A stretch of 61,180 nt of DNA, taken from contig JAYYDT010000051.1 of NCBI GenBank assembly GCA_036160575.1, positions 1 through 61,180 of the forward strand, read 5' to 3'. The notes under the pieces are model-generated. The model searched no databases, was not told where the DNA came from, and saw only the letters and a program-made list of their open reading frames with translations. The stretch comes from TMED26 sp002694075 (GTDB lineage Bacteria > Pseudomonadota > Alphaproteobacteria > Thalassobaculales > Thalassobaculaceae). Both the position numbers and the translations under genes were made by a program. Positions 43,798 through 51,933 of the stretch are shown here, one piece after another (position 1 is the first letter of the stretch; each line of letters begins with the position of its first letter).

Positions 43798-44478
43798 TCA
43801 GCTGACAATGGGCAGGACGTCGATGTGATAGGTATGGGTGAGGCTGCGGTCGAGGACCGGATCGTGCAGCCGCATGGTGAAGCGCGCGCTGGCGCGGATG
43901 CCGCCAATCGCCGGCACCGTGCCGCACATGAACACGGTTCCGGGTGGCAAATCGCCGGTGGCGCTATAGCCTTCGATTAAATTCGCCGGGGTGCGGATTT
44001 CCGCGGTGGCGCCGTCCTGGTACACCACATCGCCGTCGATGGTCGCGGTCAAGCGCAGTTGATCCCAATGATCGGCGACCTCGGCGAAGGGCCAGGCGGC
44101 GCGCGCCAACACCTTGGGGCAGCCTTGCTTGGATACGGCGATGGAATAGCTTTCGGTGTCGCGGTCGGTGTGATCAGAGCCAACGGTGACATAGAGCCCG
44201 TCATCGCCGCGCACCAGGACCGGTTCAACCTCGCCGGAGGTGCCGGCGCCGACCACCTGAATGCGGTCGGCCTGAGTCACTAGATTGCGGCCGGCGCGGT
44301 AGTAGAGCGGCACCGTCGACGGGCCCGGCACGCCGAGCGCGGCCAATTCCTCGACATGGTGCTGGACGCTGGCGGCGTCGCGGCCGGTCCAGCCGGCGAT
44401 CACCAGGTTTTCGATGGGGAAAGCGCGCGGCGGCGCGGCGGGGTCGTTGATGGTGAACTGGACGATGGTCGCTGTCAT
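43798..44478 (-). CDS. DUF2848 family protein
   Basis: A 226-residue soluble protein of the DUF2848 family. The family pattern shows as LVIAGWTGRDAASVQHHVEELAALGVPGPSTVPLYYR, VGSDHTDR and a C-terminal region resembling the fumarylacetoacetate hydrolase fold (GTVFMCGTVPAIGGIRASARFTMRLHDP). That resemblance suggests a metal-dependent hydrolase or lyase, but no activity is established for the family. ATG 44478 lies 30 bases after the candidate promoter's -10 box. It is first in an operon with the amidase. Confidence 0.8.
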   Translation of the reverse strand: MTATIVQFTINDPAAPPRAFPIENLVIAGWTGRDAASVQHHVEELAALGVPGPSTVPLYYRAGRNLVTQADRIQVVGAGTSGEVEPVLVRGDDGLYVTVGSDHTDRDTESYSIAVSKQGCPKVLARAAWPFAEVADHWDQLRLTATIDGDVVYQDGATAEIRTPANLIEGYSATGDLPPGTVFMCGTVPAIGGIRASARFTMRLHDPVLDRSLTHTYHIDVLPIVS

Positions 44479-44507
44479 CTTGTCTGCCTTGGTCCCGGTG
44501 CCCTCTG

Positions 44508-44536
44508 AGTCTAACGCTATTGGCGGCGCGGGTGAA
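44508..44536 (-). promoter_or_regulatory. promoter of the DUF2848-amidase operon
   Basis: On the minus strand, TTCACC (44536-44531) and TAGACT (44513-44508) have a 17-base spacer, 29 bases before the DUF2848 ATG. Confidence 0.5.
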
Positions 44537-44620
44537 GGGGGCAACGCGGTGCGTTGACGCTGGTTTTCATGCGGGGCCTCGGATATTGTGAAGGCGTCGC
44601 GTGCCCAACCGAAAGAGGCC

Positions 44621-44824
44621 ATGTTGCAGGACCGCGAAGAACTGCGCCGTGAGTTGCAAACCCTGCTAAGTGAGCACCGTGACCTCGATGACGTGATCGA
44701 GCGGATTTCCGACGCGGTGCCCTTTGACCAACTGCAGGTCCAGCGTCTGAAAAAGCGCAAACTGATCCTCAAGGATCAGATCACCCGTCTGCAAGCGCTT
44801 CTGCTTCCAGACATCATCGCCTGA
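44621..44824 (+). CDS. DUF465 (YdcH-like) small coiled-coil protein, second copy
   Basis: A 67-residue helical protein (MLQDREELRRELQTLLSEHRD, later VQRLKKRKLILKDQITRLQ). It shares the DUF465 core, especially L-K-(R/K)-x-K-L-x-(I/L)-K-D-(Q/E)-I, with the protein encoded at 42184-42357. GAAAGAGG gives a ribosome-binding site for the ATG at 44621; an in-frame GTG at 44588 lacks one. It lies 74 bases before purE and may be transcribed separately. Confidence 0.85.
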   Translation: MLQDREELRRELQTLLSEHRDLDDVIERISDAVPFDQLQVQRLKKRKLILKDQITRLQALLLPDIIA

Positions 44825-44838
44825 GTCGGGCCGGGGGA

Positions 44839-44866
44839 TTGCTTTCGCCCCATCGGCTCCGATAAA
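44839..44866 (+). promoter_or_regulatory. purEK promoter
   Basis: TTGCTT (44839-44844) and GATAAA (44861-44866) have a 16-base spacer. A 6-base GC hairpin (44870-44884) follows and ends at the AGGAGG ribosome-binding site of purE; no purine riboswitch-like fold is apparent. Confidence 0.45.
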
Positions 44867-44898
44867 ACACGCGCTTTCAGCGCGCAGGAGGGTCCATT

Positions 44899-45396
44899 AT
44901 GTCGTCTGTCACGCCTTTGGTCGGGGTCATCATGGGCAGCCAATCGGATTGGCCGACCATGCGACACGCCACCGAAACCTTGGCCGCGCTCGACATCGCC
45001 TTCGAAGCGCGCATTGTCTCGGCTCATCGGACCCCGGCGCGGATGGCCGATTACGCCACAACGGCGCGCGAGCGTGGCTTGGCGGTGATCATCGCCGGCG
45101 CCGGCGGGGCCGCCCATCTACCGGGTATGGTCGCCGCGCAGACCAGCCTGCCGGTGTTGGGTGTGCCGATGGAAAGCCACGCCCTCAAGGGCCAGGACAG
45201 CTTGCTGTCGATCGTTCAAATGCCGGCGGGGGTGCCGGTCGGCACTCTGGCCATCGGCCGCGCCGGCGCGGTCAACGCGGCCTTGCTGGCGGCTTCGATC
45301 CTGGCCGGCCAGGACGACAACGTGCGGGCCGCCCTCGACGCCTGGCGGGCGCGGCAAACGGCGGCGGTCGGCGAGCGACCGGTTGACGACGCATGA
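44899..45396 (+). CDS. purE: N5-carboxyaminoimidazole ribonucleotide mutase
   Basis: A 165-residue class I PurE, which moves the carboxyl group from N5-CAIR to form CAIR in purine synthesis. Conserved segments are GVIMGSQSDWPTM, VSAHRTPARM, IIAGAGGAAHLPGMVAAQT and LPVLGVPM. The presence of purK immediately after supports class I chemistry. AGGAGG lies at good spacing. Its stop overlaps the purK ATG by 4 bases. Confidence 0.97.
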   Translation: MSSVTPLVGVIMGSQSDWPTMRHATETLAALDIAFEARIVSAHRTPARMADYATTARERGLAVIIAGAGGAAHLPGMVAAQTSLPVLGVPMESHALKGQDSLLSIVQMPAGVPVGTLAIGRAGAVNAALLAASILAGQDDNVRAALDAWRARQTAAVGERPVDDA

Positions 45397-46484
45397 CGGC
45401 CCTGGCGCCCGGCGCGACTCTTGGCATTGTCGGCGGCGGCCAATTGGGCCGGATGACCGCCCTGGCGGCGGCCCGTCTGGGCTATCGCTGCCATGTTTTC
45501 ACGCCCGAGGCCGACAGCCCGGCCGGCCAAGTGGCGGCGGCGGTGACATGCGCCGAATATGACGATTTGGCGGCGCTGGCCCGCTTCGCCGCCGCCGTCG
45601 ACGCGGTGACCTATGAGTTCGAGAATATCCCGCTGGCCAGCATCCGCGCCCTTGACGGCAAGGTGCCGACGCGGCCGGGGCCGCGCGCCTTGGAAGTGTC
45701 CCAGCATCGGGTGATCGAAAAAACCTTCGCCCGCGACCATGGCGTTGAGACCACCGCCTTCGAGGCGGTCGCCAGCGCCGATGACCTGGCCCGCGCGTTG
45801 GCGCGCCTCGGCACGCCGGCGATTTTGAAAACCTGCCGCTTTGGCTATGACGGCAAGGGGCAGCTGCGCATCGACCGCCCGGAAGATGGGCCGGCGGCGT
45901 GGCAAAGCTTGGCCAGCGACGACGCCATCCTTGAGGCGGTGGTGCCGTTCGAGCGCGAAATTTCGGTGATCATCGCGCGCGGCGGCGATGGCGCGCTGGC
46001 CGCCTATCCGGCGGTCGAAAATCACCATGTCGATCATATTCTGGACACCACCATCGCGCCGGCGCCGGTCACGCCCGAGGTGGCGGCGGCGGCGGTGGGT
46101 GTCGCCGAAACCCTGGCCACCGCTCTGGACCTGGTCGGGTTATTGGCGGTCGAGTTGTTCGTTACCGATAGCGGGCGGGTGCTGCTCAACGAAATCGCGC
46201 CGCGGCCCCATAATTCCGGTCATTGGACCCAGGATGGCGCGGTCACCGATCAATTCGAGCAACTGGTGCGGGCGGTCGCCGGTCTGCCTTTGGGCGACCC
46301 GGCGGTGGTCACCCCGACGGTGATGAAAAACCTGATCGGCGCGGCGGTCGACAAGTGGCCCAGCTATCTCACCCAGCCCGGCGCGCGTCTGCATCTTTAT
46401 GGCAAGGGCGAGGTCCGCGCCGGCCGCAAGATGGGCCACGTCAACTGGGTTGGCGGCGCGCCGCCGGTTCAGCCCGACGCCTGA
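45393..46484 (+). CDS. purK: 5-(carboxyamino)imidazole ribonucleotide synthase
   Basis: A 363-residue ATP-grasp enzyme that carboxylates AIR with bicarbonate and ATP to give N5-CAIR for PurE. The N-terminal GIVGGGQLGRMTALAA, the ATP-grasp segment ILKTCRFGYDGKGQ, and the metal-site region LLAVELFVTDSGRVLLNEIAPRPHNSGHWT are diagnostic. It overlaps purE by 4 bases and overlaps the end of the convergent COQ9 gene by 16 bases. Confidence 0.97.
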   Translation: MTALAPGATLGIVGGGQLGRMTALAAARLGYRCHVFTPEADSPAGQVAAAVTCAEYDDLAALARFAAAVDAVTYEFENIPLASIRALDGKVPTRPGPRALEVSQHRVIEKTFARDHGVETTAFEAVASADDLARALARLGTPAILKTCRFGYDGKGQLRIDRPEDGPAAWQSLASDDAILEAVVPFEREISVIIARGGDGALAAYPAVENHHVDHILDTTIAPAPVTPEVAAAAVGVAETLATALDLVGLLAVELFVTDSGRVLLNEIAPRPHNSGHWTQDGAVTDQFEQLVRAVAGLPLGDPAVVTPTVMKNLIGAAVDKWPSYLTQPGARLHLYGKGEVRAGRKMGHVNWVGGAPPVQPDA

Positions 46485-47155
46485 CCGGGCCGACAGCGGC
46501 GCATCGCCCGCAAGGGGCTCGGCAAACCGTCAGCCAAGGCGCGCAGCCGGCCGGTCAATTTCGGTATGCGCATGACATCGGCAATGCGCCGGTCAAGAAA
46601 GGCCCAGGTCTCATCACTGTTCGGCGACTCGTCATCCAACCAATACAGGAGGGTCGAGAAATAGACGCCGGCCAGCAAACCGCGCTTGGTGTAAAAATTG
46701 AAATCGGTGGCGGTGTCGCCGGCCCAATACCAGATCGCGTCGACCGTGCGATAAAGCGAGCGTGCCGACACCCGGGCGTAGGCGGGTGTCGCCAGCAGCG
46801 ATAGAGTGCGCCGTACCACATCGCGCTCGGCGGCGGCGTTCTCCAGACGGGTGCGCACCGCCTTGGCGATGCGTTCGCGGATTTTCAGGCTATCGACATC
46901 GACCGCCGCCAGGCTCTCCAACATCCGCGCGTCGGCCATTTGCAGATAGGCCTCGACCGCCTCGCGCGGGCCGCCGGGAAAGGCGCGCAGGGCCTCGTCC
47001 GGCGCATAGCCGGCGTCGCTGGTGGCGGTTTTGAGGGCGGCCATGGTCCACCCGTCGAACGGCACATTGGGCAGGGCGGCGGCCAGGATCGCCTGGCGCA
47101 GTTCGTCGAATTCGGCGTCGGGGTCAGGGGGGCCGGCAGGGGAGGTGTCAGTCAT
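46469..47155 (-). CDS. COQ9 family ubiquinone biosynthesis protein
   Basis: A 228-residue helical protein of the COQ9 family, a TetR-like fold that binds lipid and supports ubiquinone hydroxylation. The core reads ILAAALPNVPFDGWTMAALKTATSDAGY, and the C-terminal half has VDAIWYWAGDTATDFNFYTKRGLLAGVYFSTLLYWLDD, the signature region. ATG 47155 overlaps the end of def by 8 bases, so the genes are coupled. Ubiquinone supply matches the bc1 complex encoded in this window. Confidence 0.92.
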   Translation of the reverse strand: MTDTSPAGPPDPDAEFDELRQAILAAALPNVPFDGWTMAALKTATSDAGYAPDEALRAFPGGPREAVEAYLQMADARMLESLAAVDVDSLKIRERIAKAVRTRLENAAAERDVVRRTLSLLATPAYARVSARSLYRTVDAIWYWAGDTATDFNFYTKRGLLAGVYFSTLLYWLDDESPNSDETWAFLDRRIADVMRIPKLTGRLRALADGLPSPLRAMRRCRPGQASG

Positions 47156-47702
47156 CGCGTCGCTCCTCAGGGGCTGTGGCGGCGGCCGCCAAAAGTTCCT
47201 CGGTAAAGCCGAAACGGGCCATATCGACCATCCGCTGAGGATAGAGAACCCCGTCGAGATGGTCCACTTCATGCTGGAACACGCGGGCGTGAAAACCGCC
47301 GGCGATGCGGCGTATCGGCGCCCCATCCAGGCCCCAGCCGTGATAGCGGATCCTGCGGTAGCGGGGCACCTCGCCGCGCATTCCCGGTAGGGATAGGCAG
47401 CCTTCCCAGCCGAGTTCCTGGCGATCGTCGAGCACTTCCCAGGTCGGGTTAAACAAGACCGTCATGTCGACCGGGCCATCATCGGGTGCCTCGGTGGCGC
47501 GGGCGGCGGCGACCTCGAAGATCACCAGACGCACGCTTTCGCCAATCTGCGGCGCCGCCAATCCGGTCCCGCCGGCGGCCGCCATGCTGGCGCGCATCAC
47601 CGCCACCAGGTCGGCCATTTCGGGCGCCCGCGGGTTTTCGACCGGGCGGGCGGTTTGGGCCAGGATCGGATGCCCGGCACGCAGGATTGGACGCGCGTTC
47701 AT
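47148..47702 (-). CDS. def: peptide deformylase
   Basis: A 184-residue metalloenzyme that removes the N-formyl group from new proteins. The three motifs are complete: GTGLAAPQ (residues 45-52), EGCLS with C102, and HEVDH with H144, E145 and H148. The start at 47702 gives MNARPILRAGHPIL; an ATG 9 bases earlier is also possible. Many alphaproteobacteria have several deformylases, so this may not be the main one. It is divergent from rpsU. Confidence 0.95.
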   Translation of the reverse strand: MNARPILRAGHPILAQTARPVENPRAPEMADLVAVMRASMAAAGGTGLAAPQIGESVRLVIFEVAAARATEAPDDGPVDMTVLFNPTWEVLDDRQELGWEGCLSLPGMRGEVPRYRRIRYHGWGLDGAPIRRIAGGFHARVFQHEVDHLDGVLYPQRMVDMARFGFTEELLAAAATAPEERRDD

Positions 47703-47765
47703 ACCCGCCATATAGGCGGCCGGCGGGGGCAGGTAAAGCGCCGAAGAAAAAACCCCGCGCGGCCT

Positions 47766-47794
47766 TTGCATGCGCGCGCACCTTGTGCTATACG
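47766..47794 (+). promoter_or_regulatory. rpsU promoter
   Basis: TTGCAT (47766-47771) and TATACG (47789-47794) have a 17-base spacer, about 80 bases before the rpsU start. Confidence 0.6.
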
Positions 47795-47873
47795 CTCGGC
47801 TCTTCGCCGGGCATGTCGTTCGGCGGCGGATTCACTCGGCCAAAGGAGAGGCCACAGGGATGGAGCGGTAAAC

Positions 47874-48077
47874 TTGCAGGTCGTCGTTCGGGACAATAAT
47901 GTTGATCAAGCCCTGCGCGCGCTGAAAAAGAAAATGCAGCGCGAGGGGATTTTCCGGGAAATGAAACTTCGCCGGAGCTTTGAAAAACCTTCCGAGCGGA
48001 AGGCGCGTGAGAAAGCCGAAGCGGTGCGCCGCTACCGCAAGCTGATGCGCAAGCGCATGGAACGCGAAGGCTTCTAG
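47874..48077 (+). CDS. rpsU: 30S ribosomal protein S21
   Basis: A 67-residue basic ribosomal protein of the small subunit. The opening QVVVRDNNVDQALRALKKKMQREG and the Lys/Arg-rich tail (RKLMRKRMEREG) are unmistakable. The only start consistent with the family N-terminus is TTG at 47874, 8 bases after GGAG in TGGAGCGG; no ATG or GTG fits. It is monocistronic, with its own promoter and a strong terminator 24 bases after the stop. Confidence 0.96.
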   Translation: MQVVVRDNNVDQALRALKKKMQREGIFREMKLRRSFEKPSERKAREKAEAVRRYRKLMRKRMEREGF

Positions 48078-48100
48078 AGCCGCCCAGCCAAAGTCTTTTG

Positions 48101-48127
48101 AAAGCCGCCCTTCAAGGCGGCTTTTTT
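48101..48127 (+). terminator. rpsU terminator
   Basis: A perfect 9-base stem (AAAGCCGCC at 48101-48109 with GGCGGCTTT at 48116-48124), a 6-base loop and a T-run (TTTTTT overlapping the stem end) make a classical rho-independent terminator. Confidence 0.92.
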
Positions 48128-48166
48128 GATGGCCGCCGGCCGCGCCCGCCGCCCGGTGAAAGCCGA

Positions 48167-48195
48167 TTGTCCGGGCCGGCCTCGCGCTTTATGCT
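48167..48195 (+). promoter_or_regulatory. promoter of the SDR gene
   Basis: TTGTCC (48167-48172) and TATGCT (48190-48195) have a 17-base spacer. The start site should be near 48202, about 23 bases before the ATG. Confidence 0.6.
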
Positions 48196-48224
48196 GACGC
48201 CGGGAGCAGGAGAGGAACAGGGCC

Positions 48225-48977
48225 ATGGCCGCACACCAAAAAATCGCCATTGTCACCGGCGCCGGCACCGGCGTCGGGCGCGCCGCCGCTTTGGCCATGA
48301 TGAACGCGGGCTATGCCATCGCCTTGGCCGGCCGGCGCCTCGATAAGCTGGAGGAAACCGCCCGGATGGCGACCGCCGGCGCGGCCCTGCCCGTGGCCAC
48401 CGATGTCGCTGACGTCGATCAGGTCAACGCCCTGTTCGACCGCACCGTCGCCCATTTCGGACGTCTCGACGTGGTTTTCAACAATGCTGGCCGTAACGCC
48501 CCGGGCGTGCCCCTGGAGGACCTGGACCCGACGCTTTGGCGCGAGATCGTCGATGTCAATCTGTCGGGCATGTTTTACGGCGTGCAAGCGGCCTTTCGGG
48601 TGATGAAGGCGCAGGATCCGATGGGCGGGCGCATTATCAACAATGGTTCGGTTTCGGCCCATGCGCCGCGACCCAATTCAATCCCCTACACCGCCACCAA
48701 ACACGCGGTCACCGGCATCACCAAATCGGCCGCCCTCGACGGCCGCAAGTATAATATCGCCTGCGGCCAAATCGACATCGGCAACGCCGCCACCGAGATG
48801 ACCGAGCGCATGGCCCAAGGCGTGCCGCAGGCCAATGGCGAGGTCAAGGTCGAGCCGTTGATGGATGTCGACCATGTCGGCCAGGCGATTTTGCAGATGG
48901 CCGAATTGCCCTTGGAATCGAATATTCTCAACATGGCCATCATGGCCACCAAAATGCCCTGGGTCGGGCGCGGTTAA
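48225..48977 (+). CDS. short-chain dehydrogenase/reductase
   Basis: A 250-residue classical SDR. The cofactor motif is TGAGTGVG (residues 11-18), the NNAG motif lies around residue 86, and the catalytic set is S142, Y155 and K159. The residue after the second strand (GRRLDKL) has arginines, favouring NADP(H). The substrate is unknown. AGGAGAGG precedes the start. The pterin dehydratase gene follows after 22 bases, so the two may be cotranscribed. Confidence 0.9.
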   Translation: MAAHQKIAIVTGAGTGVGRAAALAMMNAGYAIALAGRRLDKLEETARMATAGAALPVATDVADVDQVNALFDRTVAHFGRLDVVFNNAGRNAPGVPLEDLDPTLWREIVDVNLSGMFYGVQAAFRVMKAQDPMGGRIINNGSVSAHAPRPNSIPYTATKHAVTGITKSAALDGRKYNIACGQIDIGNAATEMTERMAQGVPQANGEVKVEPLMDVDHVGQAILQMAELPLESNILNMAIMATKMPWVGRG

Positions 48978-48999
48978 CGCCAAATATGGGAGCTTATGG

Positions 49000-49281
49000 A
49001 TGACCGTCATTTCCCCCGAGGACGCGGTCGCGCGCCTGCCCGATTGGGCGGTGGTCGACGGCCGGCCGGCGATCCGCCGAACCTTTCGTTTCGGCGACTT
49101 CATCACCGCTTTCGGGTTTATGACGCGAGTCGCCATCCTGGCCGAAAAGGCCGACCACCATCCCGAATGGTCAAATGTCTACAACCAGGTGGAAATCACC
49201 CTGACCACCCATGACGCCGGCGGCGTGACGGAAAAAGACACCGCGCTGGCCGCCGCCATCGACAGCTTGATGGTCAGCTGA
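49000..49281 (+). CDS. phhB: 4a-hydroxytetrahydrobiopterin dehydratase (PCD/DCoH)
   Basis: A 93-residue pterin-4a-carbinolamine dehydratase. The active-site region AEKADHHPEWSNVYNQVEITLTTHDAGG contains the paired histidines and the EW dipeptide. The enzyme recycles pterin for phenylalanine hydroxylase, though no phhA is in view; in bacteria without it, PCD can support molybdopterin-related metabolism. ATG 49000 gives the normal length; longer in-frame starts read through the SDR gene end. Confidence 0.93.
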   Translation: MTVISPEDAVARLPDWAVVDGRPAIRRTFRFGDFITAFGFMTRVAILAEKADHHPEWSNVYNQVEITLTTHDAGGVTEKDTALAAAIDSLMVS

Positions 49282-49307
49282 TCGCACCGGCCGCGCCGAG
49301 CGGCGAT

Positions 49308-49337
49308 TTGACAGTGGTCGCCGGCGGTGTTTAGGGT
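49308..49337 (+). promoter_or_regulatory. promoter of the MFS transporter gene
   Basis: A perfect TTGACA (49308-49313) and TAGGGT (49332-49337) have an 18-base spacer, about 65 bases before the GTG start. Confidence 0.45.
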
Positions 49338-49403
49338 CGACGGGTATTTCCCGGAAAATCGGTTCGGCCCGATGGGCCGCAACCTCCGTGATGGAGGGAC
49401 GGC

Positions 49404-50690
49404 GTGCGCATACCATTTTTCTATGGCTGGGTGGTGGTCGCCGTCGCCTTCGTGACGATGGGCATCGGGGTCAACGCGCGCACCGCGTTTTCCCTGCTGT
49501 ACCCGCCGGTTCTGGCGGAGTTTGGGTGGAGCCGGGGGGCCACCGCCGCGACCTTTTCGGTTGGGTTTTTCGCCTCGGCGGTGATGTCGCCGTTCATCGG
49601 CATGGCGATGGACCGTTTTGGCCCGCGCCTGGTCTTTCCGGTCGGCGGGCTGATGGTCGCCGGCGGCTTCATGGCCGCCACCTTGACCACCCAGCCCTGG
49701 CATTTGTTCGCCACCCTCGGCCTGTTCGTGGTCGGCGGCAGTGTGCTGATCGCCTTCGTCGGCCATTCGGCGTTTTTACCCAATTGGTTTGTCCGCCGCC
49801 GGGGCTTGGCCATCGGCATCGCGTTTTCCGGTATTGGGGTGTTTTCGCTGATCGCCATGCCCTGGGTGCAGCATGTGATCGAGGTCGACGGCTGGCGCAC
49901 CGCCTGCTGGTTGCTGGCGGCGGTGGTTTTGGTGGTGGTGTTGCCGCTGAACCTAATCTTTCAACGCCGCCGGCCTGAGGATTTGGGCCTTTGGCCGGAT
50001 GGCGACGCGGCGCCGGCGGCGACGGCCGGCGGCCAGCTCGCCAGCAATGTCGTCGACCCGGCCTGGGTGGCGGTCGATTGGACGCTGCGGCGGGCCATGG
50101 GCACCGCCCGGTTTTGGTGGTTGGCGCTGGCCAATTTCATGGGCTTGATCGCGTATTACACCATCCTGGTCCACCAAACGCGCTTCTTGATCGATGTCGG
50201 CTTCGACGGTGAAACCGCGGCCCTCGCCTTGGGCCTGGTCGGGACCTTTGGCGTCGCCAGCCTGATGGGGCTTGGCGCCTTGTCGGACCGCTGGGGCCGA
50301 GAGGTGGTGTGGACCATCGCCATGGCCGGCTATGTCATGTGCTATGGTCTGTCGCTGGCCCTCGAGGCGGCGCCGTCCTGGGCGCTCATGGCGGCCATGG
50401 TGATCGCTCAGGGATTGATTGGCCAGGGCATGGCGACCTGTTTCGCCTCGATGCCGGCGGATCTGTTTCAGGGGCCGAATTTCGGCAAAATATTCGGCGT
50501 ATTGAGCCTCGCCGCGACCAGTGGCGGGGCGGCCGGGCCGTGGCTGGCCGGCGCCCTTTACGACAACTTCGGCAGTTATCAGCCGGCCTTCGCGTTCTGC
50601 GTGGGGGCGGCGCTAATGGCTATTTTTTGTGGCTGGATGGCGGCCCCGCGCAAGGTCCGCCGGGTCGCCGGGCAAATCCGCGAGGCGTGA
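49404..50690 (+). CDS. MFS transporter
   Basis: A 428-residue major facilitator with 12 predicted membrane segments. The loop 2-3 motif appears as GMAMDRFGPRLVF and its counterpart in the second half as GALSDRWGREVVW. The profile (FFYGWVVVAVAFVTMGIGVNARTAFSLLYPPVLAEFGWSRG) is that of oxalate/formate or monocarboxylate-like MFS proteins, so an organic anion is a reasonable substrate. GTG at 49404 follows GGAGGG. It is convergent with the phosphotransferase gene, with a 10-base gap. Confidence 0.9.
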   Translation: MRIPFFYGWVVVAVAFVTMGIGVNARTAFSLLYPPVLAEFGWSRGATAATFSVGFFASAVMSPFIGMAMDRFGPRLVFPVGGLMVAGGFMAATLTTQPWHLFATLGLFVVGGSVLIAFVGHSAFLPNWFVRRRGLAIGIAFSGIGVFSLIAMPWVQHVIEVDGWRTACWLLAAVVLVVVLPLNLIFQRRRPEDLGLWPDGDAAPAATAGGQLASNVVDPAWVAVDWTLRRAMGTARFWWLALANFMGLIAYYTILVHQTRFLIDVGFDGETAALALGLVGTFGVASLMGLGALSDRWGREVVWTIAMAGYVMCYGLSLALEAAPSWALMAAMVIAQGLIGQGMATCFASMPADLFQGPNFGKIFGVLSLAATSGGAAGPWLAGALYDNFGSYQPAFAFCVGAALMAIFCGWMAAPRKVRRVAGQIREA

Positions 50691-50700
50691 GGCGGCGCGC

Positions 50701-51753
50701 CTAAATCCTTTGGGCCAAGTCCCATCCGATCTTGGCCGCCGATTGCGCTTTGACGCCATAATCGCGGGCGTTCTCGGAACTGGCGTTGCCGTCCAAACCG
50801 CGCTTATAGACGCCCTGGCAAATCGCCGAGATGCGGAACATGTTGAAGGCCATGTAGAAATTCCAATCGGGAATGCCGTCGCGGCCGGTGGCCGCGCAAT
50901 ACATCGCCACCACCTCGTCCTCGTCGGGAATACCGAGACCGGCGAAATCCAAGCCGATCATGCCGTTGAACTGCTTGTTCTCGCGCGGGAAATGATAGCC
51001 CAGACAATTATAGGCGAGATCCGACAGCGGATGACCCAGGGTGGCCAACTCCCAATCCAAGACGGCGATCACTTTGGGTTCGGTGGGGTGCAGGATCAAA
51101 TTGCCCATGCGGAAATCGCCATGCACCACCGTGGTTTCATCGGGGCCGGGGATATGGTCCGGCAACCAGGCGATCAAGGCGTCCATCGCCGGCATATCGT
51201 CGGTGCGCGAGGCTTCGAATTGTTTCGACCAACGGCTGATCTGACGTTCGATATAGCCGCCGTGGCGGCCAAAGTCGTCCAACCCGATGGTGGCCGGCGC
51301 GGCGGCGTGCAGGGCCGCCATGGTGTCGATCATCGAGCGATAAATCGCGGTTCGGTCGGCCGGCGTCAGGCGCGCGTCTTCGAGGCCCGGGTTTTCGTAA
51401 ATCCGACCTTCGACGAAGTCCATGACGTAAAAAGCGGTGCCGATGATGCTGGTGTCCTCGCACAAAAGATGCATGGTCGGGACCGGAAAACCGGTCGGCC
51501 CAAGCGCCTTCATGACGCGATATTCGCGCTCCACCATATGGGCCGAGGGCAGCAAATCCCCCGGCGGTTTTTTGCGCAGCACGTAGCGTTTGGGGCCGGC
51601 GGTGACCAGGAATGTCGGGTTTGATTGGCCGCCCTGAAATTGGCCGATGGAAACCGCGCCGTCGGTGCCGGCAAGGCCGGCGTCACGCAAATAATCAATC
51701 AACTTGGCCTCGTCGAATCGATGGGCCGCCGTTACCGGGATGACTGTCGACAT
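50701..51753 (-). CDS. phosphotransferase family protein (APH/ACAD10-like kinase)
   Basis: A 350-residue protein of the aminoglycoside-phosphotransferase-like kinase fold. The nucleotide region is FQGGQSNPTFLVTAGPKRYVLRKKP, the catalytic loop VVHGDFRMGNLILH, and the metal motif VLDWELATLGHPLSDLAYN. This subgroup matches the ACAD10/11 kinase domain, often encoded beside acyl-CoA dehydrogenases and linked to hydroxy-acid catabolism. ATG 51753 follows GGGGAG. It is divergent from surE. The phosphate acceptor is unknown. Confidence 0.88.
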   Translation of the reverse strand: MSTVIPVTAAHRFDEAKLIDYLRDAGLAGTDGAVSIGQFQGGQSNPTFLVTAGPKRYVLRKKPPGDLLPSAHMVEREYRVMKALGPTGFPVPTMHLLCEDTSIIGTAFYVMDFVEGRIYENPGLEDARLTPADRTAIYRSMIDTMAALHAAAPATIGLDDFGRHGGYIERQISRWSKQFEASRTDDMPAMDALIAWLPDHIPGPDETTVVHGDFRMGNLILHPTEPKVIAVLDWELATLGHPLSDLAYNCLGYHFPRENKQFNGMIGLDFAGLGIPDEDEVVAMYCAATGRDGIPDWNFYMAFNMFRISAICQGVYKRGLDGNASSENARDYGVKAQSAAKIGWDLAQRI

Positions 51754-51933
51754 GGCTCCCCGCTCCCCTTCGCTGTGCGTCCGCGTTTCCCTGACGCGGC
51801 CTGAATCCGGTAGCATTCTCGGCCTTGTCTGTCGAGCGTATGACGAAACTGTCATTTTGCGGTGCTGGCGCCGCCGGTCCGGCCTGGCTACATTCGGGTC
51901 CCGCTATTTCTTCTAAAGCAAAGGTATCGCTCC

